Source of the DNA: Acidobacteriota bacterium
GTDB lineage: Bacteria > Acidobacteriota > Thermoanaerobaculia > UBA5066
DNA length: 36,602 bases
Reading direction: 5' to 3'
Assembly (NCBI GenBank): GCA_030278895.1
Contig: JARXKK010000019.1
Location: 1 to 36,602, forward strand
The position numbers and the translations under genes were made by a program. Under the pieces are notes generated by a model. It was given only the letters and a program-made list of their open reading frames with translations. It made no database searches and was not told the DNA's origin. Shown piece by piece: positions 32,435-36,602 of the stretch (positions within the stretch are counted from its first letter, which is position 1; every line of letters begins with the position of its first letter).

Positions 32435-33972
32435 CCGCCCGCCTCGCGCTCCTTTCCGTTTCCGACCGGACCGGTCTCGTCGACTTCGCCCGCGCCCTCG
32501 TCGCGCAGGGCTTCGGCCTCCTCTCGACCGGCGGCACCGCCGCGCATCTCGCGGCGTCCGGCCTCTCCGTCACGAAGGTCGAGGACCTCACGGGTTTTCC
32601 GGAAGTCTTCGGCGGCCGCGTGAAGACGCTCCATCCGAAGCTCTTCGGCGGCATCCTGTTCGATCGCTCCGTAGACCGCGACAGGAGCGAGGCGGCCGCG
32701 AACGGAGTCGGACCCATCGACCTCGTCGTCGTTAATCTCTATCCCTTCGAGGACGCTGTGGCCAGGGCGGAGACGACGTTCGCCGAAGCCATCGAGAAGA
32801 TCGACGTCGGCGGGCCGTCTCTGCTGCGCGCGGCGGCGAAAAACCATGCGCACGTCGGCGTCGTCTGCGACCCCGCGGACTATCCCTCCGTGGCGGCCGA
32901 ATTGAAGGCGAATGCAGGGGTTCTGGGCGACGAGACGCGGCGGCGCCTCGCCGCGAAGGTCTTCCGGCGCACGGCGGCGTACGACGCCGCGATCGCCCGA
33001 TGGTTCTCGGCCGAGACGGGCGAGACTTTCCCCGAGCGGCTGTCGCTCTCCTTCGCGCGCGCGGCCTCTCTCCGTTATGGCGAGAACCCTCACCAGAAGG
33101 CGTCCCTTTATGTCGATGCCGCCGCCGCGGCGCCCGCCCTCTCGCGCTACGCGTTCGTTCAGGGGAAGGAGCTCTCGTATAACAACTTCCTCGACGCCGA
33201 CGCCGCCCTCTACACGTCGCGCGTCGTGGGGCCGAGCGCGCTCACGATCGTCAAGCACCGCATTCCCGCGGGGGCCGCGACTGCGCCAGCGATGGTGGAC
33301 GCCTTCGAGGCCGCGTGGGCATCCGATCCGATCGCCGGGTTTGGCGGCGTCGTCGCTTACACCGGAACGCTCGATGCCGAGGCCGCCGCCGCTCTCACGT
33401 CACGCTTCCTCGAGGTGGTCGTCGTTCACGACGTCACGGACGACGCGAAGGCGGTCCTCGCGAAGAAGCCGAACCTCCGCGTGCTGACGGTCGGGAAGGA
33501 AGCCGGCCCGCGCCCGCGCCTCGAGGCGCGCGGCATCGATGGGGGCCTCCTCTTGCAGGAGGGCGATCTCGCTCCGGATGACGCGCCCGACTGGAAGGTC
33601 GTCACGAAGCGCGCCCCGACGGACGGCGAGACGCGCGCGATGCGCTTCGCGAACCTCGTCCTCAGAGGCGTCGTCTCGAACGGGATCGTCGTCGCGGGCG
33701 AGACCGCAACCTACGGTATCGGCGGCGGCCGCACGAGCCGCGTCGACGCCTGCCGCGACGCAGTCGGCAAGGCCGGCGACCGGGCGAAGGGCGCCGTCGC
33801 GGCGTCGGACGCGTTCTTCCCGTTCCCGGATGGCCTCGAGGTGCTCGCCAAGGCGGGCGTCACGGCGGTTGCCCAGCCCGGGGGCTCAGTCAAGGACGCG
33901 GAAGTCGTCGCCGCGGCGGACGCCGCGGGCATTGCGATGGTCTTCACGGGGAAGAGACATTTCAGGCATTGA
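32431..33972 (+). CDS. purH: Bifunctional AICAR formyltransferase / IMP cyclohydrolase PurH
   Basis: 513 residues. GTG at 32431 overlaps the previous stop and opens TARLALLSVSDRTGLVDFAR. IMP cyclohydrolase domain: LSTGGTAAHL, FGGRVKTLHPKLFGGIL, NLYPFEDAV, KIDVGGPSLLRAAAKNH. Transformylase domain: LRYGENPHQKASLY, QGKELSYNNFLDADAA, GGGRTSRVDA, SDAFFPFPDGLEVLAKAGV and the terminal MVFTGKRHFRH. It catalyses the last two steps to IMP. Oddity: the usual KHxNPCG loop reads KHRIPAG, and the usual KSNAI reads VSNGI; the Lys-His pair and the Asn are kept. Confidence 0.95.
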   Translation: MTARLALLSVSDRTGLVDFARALVAQGFGLLSTGGTAAHLAASGLSVTKVEDLTGFPEVFGGRVKTLHPKLFGGILFDRSVDRDRSEAAANGVGPIDLVVVNLYPFEDAVARAETTFAEAIEKIDVGGPSLLRAAAKNHAHVGVVCDPADYPSVAAELKANAGVLGDETRRRLAAKVFRRTAAYDAAIARWFSAETGETFPERLSLSFARAASLRYGENPHQKASLYVDAAAAAPALSRYAFVQGKELSYNNFLDADAALYTSRVVGPSALTIVKHRIPAGAATAPAMVDAFEAAWASDPIAGFGGVVAYTGTLDAEAAAALTSRFLEVVVVHDVTDDAKAVLAKKPNLRVLTVGKEAGPRPRLEARGIDGGLLLQEGDLAPDDAPDWKVVTKRAPTDGETRAMRFANLVLRGVVSNGIVVAGETATYGIGGGRTSRVDACRDAVGKAGDRAKGAVAASDAFFPFPDGLEVLAKAGVTAVAQPGGSVKDAEVVAAADAAGIAMVFTGKRHFRH

Positions 33973-33990
33973 GGAAGAAAGAGAAAGAGA

Positions 33991-34010
33991 AGATTCTTAA
34001 AAAGTGAATA
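33991..34010 (+). repeat. Dispersed repeat copy F (at lolA start)
   Basis: AGATTCTTAAAAAGTGAATA is a diverged copy of the dispersed repeat, preceded by the polypurine tract. Its GTG supplies the lolA start codon at 34004. Confidence 0.4.
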
Positions 34011-34705
34011 CAGACATTCGCAGACACGGCTCTCTCTTTCTCTTTCTAAGCATCTTTTTCTTTTCTCTCTTCTTCTCTTTCGAAGCACGGCCGGCGCAGC
34101 CGGCCGCGACTCCAACTCCTTCCGTTTCAGCGTCGCTCGACGCCCGCGCCCTTCTCGCGAGCATCCGGAAAGCCTATTCGTCCTCTCCCTCGGTCTCCTG
34201 CACGTTCGTCCAGACGTACGCGCCCGCCGGCTTCGCCGAGACCCAGCCCGAGACCGGTCGGCTCATCCTGCAGGCGCCCGACCGCGTGCGATTCGACTAC
34301 GACGGGCCGGAGGGGAAGGTCTTCACGTTCGACGGGAAGGCCGGCCGCCAGTATGTGGCGGCCGACCGGCAGCTCGTCGTGAGGACGTTGAAGCCGGAGG
34401 AACGCGCGCGGCTGCCGCTCGTCTTCCTCGAGTCGACCGACGCGCTCCTCGCGCGCTACACGGCGCACGCCGCCCCCGCGAACACCGGCCTCGTCGAGAT
34501 CACGCTCACGCCGCGCGCGGGCGCCGACCCGAAGTCCGTCACGCTCCTCGCCACGGCGGCGGGCGACGTGAAGAGGCTCATCCTCGTGGACGCGGCCGGC
34601 AACCGCACCGCGTTCACGTTCACGCAGAAGCTGTCCGGGCCGAAGCGTCCGGACCCGGACTTCGCCCTTGCGCCCCCCGCGGGCACGAAGATTCTTTCGG
34701 AGTGA
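34004..34705 (+). CDS. lolA: Outer-membrane lipoprotein carrier protein LolA
   Basis: 233 residues. GTG start at 34004. Very hydrophobic signal peptide (SLFLFLSIFFFSLFFSF) encoded by a pyrimidine-rich tract. The mature LolA-like domain starts ALLASIRKAYSSSPSVSCTF, with PETGRLILQAPDRVRFDYDG, KVFTFDGKAGRQYVAADRQL and RLILVDAAGNRTAFTFTQ. LolA carries lipoproteins through the periplasm to the outer membrane, which would serve the lipoproteins seen here. Weak ribosome-binding site (AAAAAG) with AT-rich flanks; 31 bp after purH. Confidence 0.85.
   Translation: MNTDIRRHGSLFLFLSIFFFSLFFSFEARPAQPAATPTPSVSASLDARALLASIRKAYSSSPSVSCTFVQTYAPAGFAETQPETGRLILQAPDRVRFDYDGPEGKVFTFDGKAGRQYVAADRQLVVRTLKPEERARLPLVFLESTDALLARYTAHAAPANTGLVEITLTPRAGADPKSVTLLATAAGDVKRLILVDAAGNRTAFTFTQKLSGPKRPDPDFALAPPAGTKILSE
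34041..34055 (-). repeat. Dispersed repeat copy I (inverted, in lolA signal-peptide region)
   Basis: The minus strand reads AGATGCTTAGAAAGA, close to copy E (GCTTAGAAAG). It is inverted relative to copy F some 40 bp upstream and continues into a purine run on that strand. Confidence 0.45.
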
Positions 34706-34709
34706 AGCC

Positions 34710-35201
34710 ATGGCAGACCCCACGTTCGACGTCGTCTCCGAAGTCAACCTTCCCGAAGTCGCGAACGCCGTCGCGCAGGCCCAGAAGGAAACCGCGCAGC
34801 GCTACGACCTGAAGGGCAGCGCCGCCGGCATCGAGCAGAAGGACAAGGAGCTCACGCTCACGGCGAACGACGAGTTCGGCCTGAAGGCCGTGACGGACAT
34901 TCTCCAGACCAAGCTCGTGAAGCGCGGCGTGTCCCTGAAGTCCCTCGAGTACGGCACGATCGAGCCCGCGACGAAGGGCACCGTGCGCCAGGTGGTCACG
35001 ATCCGCCAGGGCATCGAGTCCGAGAAGGCGAAGGAGATCGTCAAGGCGATCAAGGACCGCAAGCTGAAGGTCCAGGTCGCGATCCAGGGCGATCAGCTGC
35101 GCGTCTCGGGCAAGAAGAAGGACGACCTGCAGGACGTCATCGCGCTCCTCAGGGGCGCCGACTTCGGCATCCCTCTCCAGTTCACGAATTTCCGCGGTTA
35201 G
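34710..35201 (+). CDS. YajQ-family nucleotide/cyclic-di-GMP-binding protein
   Basis: 163 residues, full length for the family (DUF520). ATG at 34710 follows CGGAG four bases after the lolA stop. Signature: PTFDVVSEVNLPEVANAVAQ, RYDLKGSAAGIE and DILQTKLVKRGVSLKSLEYG. A GTVRQVVTIRQGI, EKAKEIVKAIKD and LRVSGKKKDDLQDVIALLRG series ends in PLQFTNFRG. Members bind nucleotides or tRNA, and some are cyclic-di-GMP effectors acting with LysR-type regulators. Its role here is not known. Confidence 0.95.
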   Translation: MADPTFDVVSEVNLPEVANAVAQAQKETAQRYDLKGSAAGIEQKDKELTLTANDEFGLKAVTDILQTKLVKRGVSLKSLEYGTIEPATKGTVRQVVTIRQGIESEKAKEIVKAIKDRKLKVQVAIQGDQLRVSGKKKDDLQDVIALLRGADFGIPLQFTNFRG

Positions 35202-35251
35202 AGCATCCTGCCTACGCGCCCCGGCGTAAACAGGAGCAGAGGGGCGGTAAG

Positions 35252-36325
35252 ATGCGCCCCACGCCGATGAGCCAGACCTCTCTCAAGGACCGCCTTCTCG
35301 TCGCGACCCTCCCGGCCGGGGAGCGGGAGAACGGGCGCCGGCTCCTGGCGGCCCTCGGCCCGATCGAAGGCAAGCTGAAGCTCGTCGAGACGCGCCTCCA
35401 GGAGCGCACCCGCTCGGGGATTCCGACCATCTCGCTCATCGGCGACTATCTCGTCGAGGGCGGCGGCAAGCGAATCCGGCCCGCGCTCCTCCTCCTCGGA
35501 GCGCACCTCCTCGGCTATGAGGGCGAACGCGACGTGAGCTACGCCGCGATGATCGAGTTCATCCACACGGCGACGCTCGTTCACGACGACATCATCGACG
35601 ACGCCGAGCTACGCCGCGGGCGGGCCAGCGTGAATCGCCGCTGGGGCAACGAGCTGACCGTCCTCTTCGGCGATTTCCTCTATATGAAATCCATGGAGAT
35701 CGCGCTGGAAGAGGGCGATCTGCGCGTCCTGCGCGTCCTGTCGGACGTGACGCTGCGCATGACCGAAGGCGAGATCATCGGCGCGGAGCGGCGCGGACTC
35801 CTCGACCTCACGCTCGAGGGTTACCTCGATATCGTGCGCCGCAAGACCGCGTTGCTGTTCGCGGGCGCCTGCAAGATCCCGTCGTTCCTCGTGACGGAGG
35901 CGTTCGGAGAGTCGCGCGAGATCTGGGGCGACCGGCTCTGGGAATACGGAATGTCGCTCGGGGTCGCCTTTCAGCTCCAGGACGACCTCCTCGACTACAC
36001 GGCGAAGGAAGCCGATCTCGGCAAGCCGGTCCTCTCCGACCTCAAGGAGGGCAAGCTCACGCTGCCCCTCATCCTCTGCCTGCCCCATGCCACGCGCGCC
36101 GAACGCAAGCTCGTGGAAACCGTCGTCGCCGAAGAGGGGTTCGACACCGTGAGGCCCGAACAGATCCTCGACGTCGTTCACCGCCACTCCGCCCTCGAGA
36201 GCGCGCGCGAGATGGTCGAGACGCACGCGGAGAGAGCTCGGGAAATCGCCTCGCGCTTCCCGGAGACAGCGTCCCGGGAAGGCTTCCTCCTGGCCGCCGA
36301 GTACGCCGCTAATCGCCGTAAGTAA
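35252..36325 (+). CDS. Polyprenyl (all-trans) diphosphate synthase
   Basis: 357 residues from ATG 35252, or 352 from ATG 35267. Chain-elongation motifs: GGGKRIRPALLLLGAHLLGY, the first aspartate-rich motif HDDIIDDAELRRGR with following NRRWGN, and the second motif FQLQDDLLDYTAKEADLGKP with SDLKEGKLTLPLILCL. It condenses isopentenyl diphosphate with allylic diphosphates, probably to the octaprenyl/nonaprenyl side chain of quinones or a similar product; chain length is inferred. GAGGGG precedes 35252, while TAAGAT (35248-35253) would suit a leaderless start at 35267. The gene is 50 bp after the YajQ-family gene. Confidence 0.93.
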   Translation: MRPTPMSQTSLKDRLLVATLPAGERENGRRLLAALGPIEGKLKLVETRLQERTRSGIPTISLIGDYLVEGGGKRIRPALLLLGAHLLGYEGERDVSYAAMIEFIHTATLVHDDIIDDAELRRGRASVNRRWGNELTVLFGDFLYMKSMEIALEEGDLRVLRVLSDVTLRMTEGEIIGAERRGLLDLTLEGYLDIVRRKTALLFAGACKIPSFLVTEAFGESREIWGDRLWEYGMSLGVAFQLQDDLLDYTAKEADLGKPVLSDLKEGKLTLPLILCLPHATRAERKLVETVVAEEGFDTVRPEQILDVVHRHSALESAREMVETHAERAREIASRFPETASREGFLLAAEYAANRRK

Positions 36326-36570
36326 TTAACAACAAAAGAGTTAATATTCTTTGAATGATAATAGGGCAGATGCGAAGTCTGCCTAATGCGAGTTGGGCGA
36401 TCACGCTATGTATACGTCGTAGCCGAAATAAGTAAGGCGCCTTACAAGAATCCCCTTCTTTTTTCTGGCTTCCCTCTTGATTTCAGCATTCTGACGTCTT
36501 AAGCTGTCCCCAACATATCGTGGGTCACAGATTCAGCCCCCACAACTTCCGGGAACGGTCAGGAGAGCGA
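36326..36570. other. AT-richer intergenic region
   Basis: This 245-bp region has no supported gene and is clearly AT-richer than the rest. It contains ATTAAC/GTTAAT (36325-36330/36340-36345, 9-base loop), a hairpin GGCAGA/TCTGCC (36365-36370/36378-36383), a 14-bp palindrome at 36432-36445 and a pyrimidine tract (36450-36480). A string TATTCTTTGAATG near 36345 weakly resembles the dispersed repeat. I recognise neither an RNA gene nor a riboswitch. Confidence 0.5.
36432..36445. promoter_or_regulatory. Perfect 14-bp palindrome GTAAGGCGCCTTAC
   Basis: The sequence equals its own reverse complement with no spacer. It sits about 125 bp before the gene starting at 36571 and could be an operator for a dimeric regulator. 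Function is inferred only. Confidence 0.4.
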
Positions 36571-36602
36571 ATGATCGAAAAGCTGTTCCGGTCCTTCCGG
36601 TC
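36571..36602 (+). CDS. Start of an unidentified gene (3' truncated by window edge)
   Basis: ATG at 36571 is preceded by AGGAG at a normal distance (36561-36565). Only ten codons are visible (MIEKLFRSFR), too few to name a product. Confidence 0.45.
   Translation, partial: MIEKLFRSFR

Larger units (their letters stand above)
33971..34082 (+). other. Polypurine and polypyrimidine tracts around the lolA start
   Basis: 33971-33993 is almost pure A/G (GAGGAAGAAAGAGAAAGAGA), while 34031-34082 is mainly T/C. The two can pair over stretches such as GAAAGAGAAG with CTTCTCTTTC, which would enclose the lolA start in a loop. The pyrimidine tract encodes the Phe/Leu/Ser-rich signal peptide. Base composition is far from the surrounding GC-rich DNA. 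Confidence 0.5.

Noticed and set aside
1-36602. CRISPR arrays, tRNA or rRNA genes, insertion sequences with transposase
   Set aside because: No regularly spaced repeats, no cloverleaf with a T-loop signature and no transposase-like protein were recognised by reading.

Overview
The window is a very GC-rich, gene-dense bacterial chromosome segment. It carries 33 protein genes (one cut at each end) and no rRNA, tRNA or CRISPR array that I can see. LolA, an outer-membrane beta-barrel protein, two lipoproteins and periplasmic cytochrome and binding proteins show a diderm cell. DnaE2, the yceD-rpmF-plsX-fab order and the codon bias would fit an Acidobacteriota-type genome (for example the Thermoanaerobaculia), but that placement is an inference from style, not a proven identity.

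Layout. 1-860: 3' end of the error-prone polymerase gene dnaE2. 895-11090 (minus): one long operon read leftwards, yceD, rpmF, plsX, fabH, fabD, fabG, acpP, fabF, then two paralogous M28 zinc peptidases. It joins ribosomal protein L32, phospholipid acyl supply and type II fatty-acid synthesis. 11143-15804 (plus): an exopolysaccharide operon of three GT4-type glycosyltransferases and a polyprenyl-phosphate sugar phosphotransferase, each start overlapping the preceding stop. 15812-19202 (minus): a 992-residue NfnA-NfnB-zinc-ribbon-rubrerythrin fusion and a small c-type cytochrome, with a PAS-LuxR regulator divergent from the cytochrome (19262-19756). 19776-27554 (minus): pgpA, murB, a LivJ-like lipoprotein, manC, moxR, DUF58 and transglutaminase, tightly packed. 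27715-36325 (plus): recA coupled to a large outer-membrane barrel gene, then a small exported protein, purH, lolA, a YajQ-family gene and a polyprenyl diphosphate synthase. 36326-36570 is AT-richer noncoding DNA before a gene that starts at 36571 and runs off the window.

Together the genes serve the envelope (fatty acids, phosphatidylglycerol, murein precursor, polysaccharide, polyprenyl carrier, lipoprotein sorting), with recombination and mutagenesis (recA, dnaE2), redox (Nfn fusion, cytochrome) and purine synthesis.

The most unusual signal is a dispersed AT-rich repeat with core GGATTTCTTAGAA and purine-rich flanks. I see nine good copies and several weak ones in 36 kb. One 22-base unit is identical at 119-140 and 12731-12752. 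Copies lie inside dnaE2, a glycosyltransferase (twice), manC (twice) and the barrel gene, in different reading frames and orientations and mostly in variable loops. Others lie upstream of recA and around the lolA start. This looks like a DNA-level element, not protein conservation. Other points of note are the Nfn-rubrerythrin fusion, recA coupled to a barrel gene, a shared-TATA divergent promoter with a hairpin over the yceD ribosome-binding site, and very short apparent 5' leaders.
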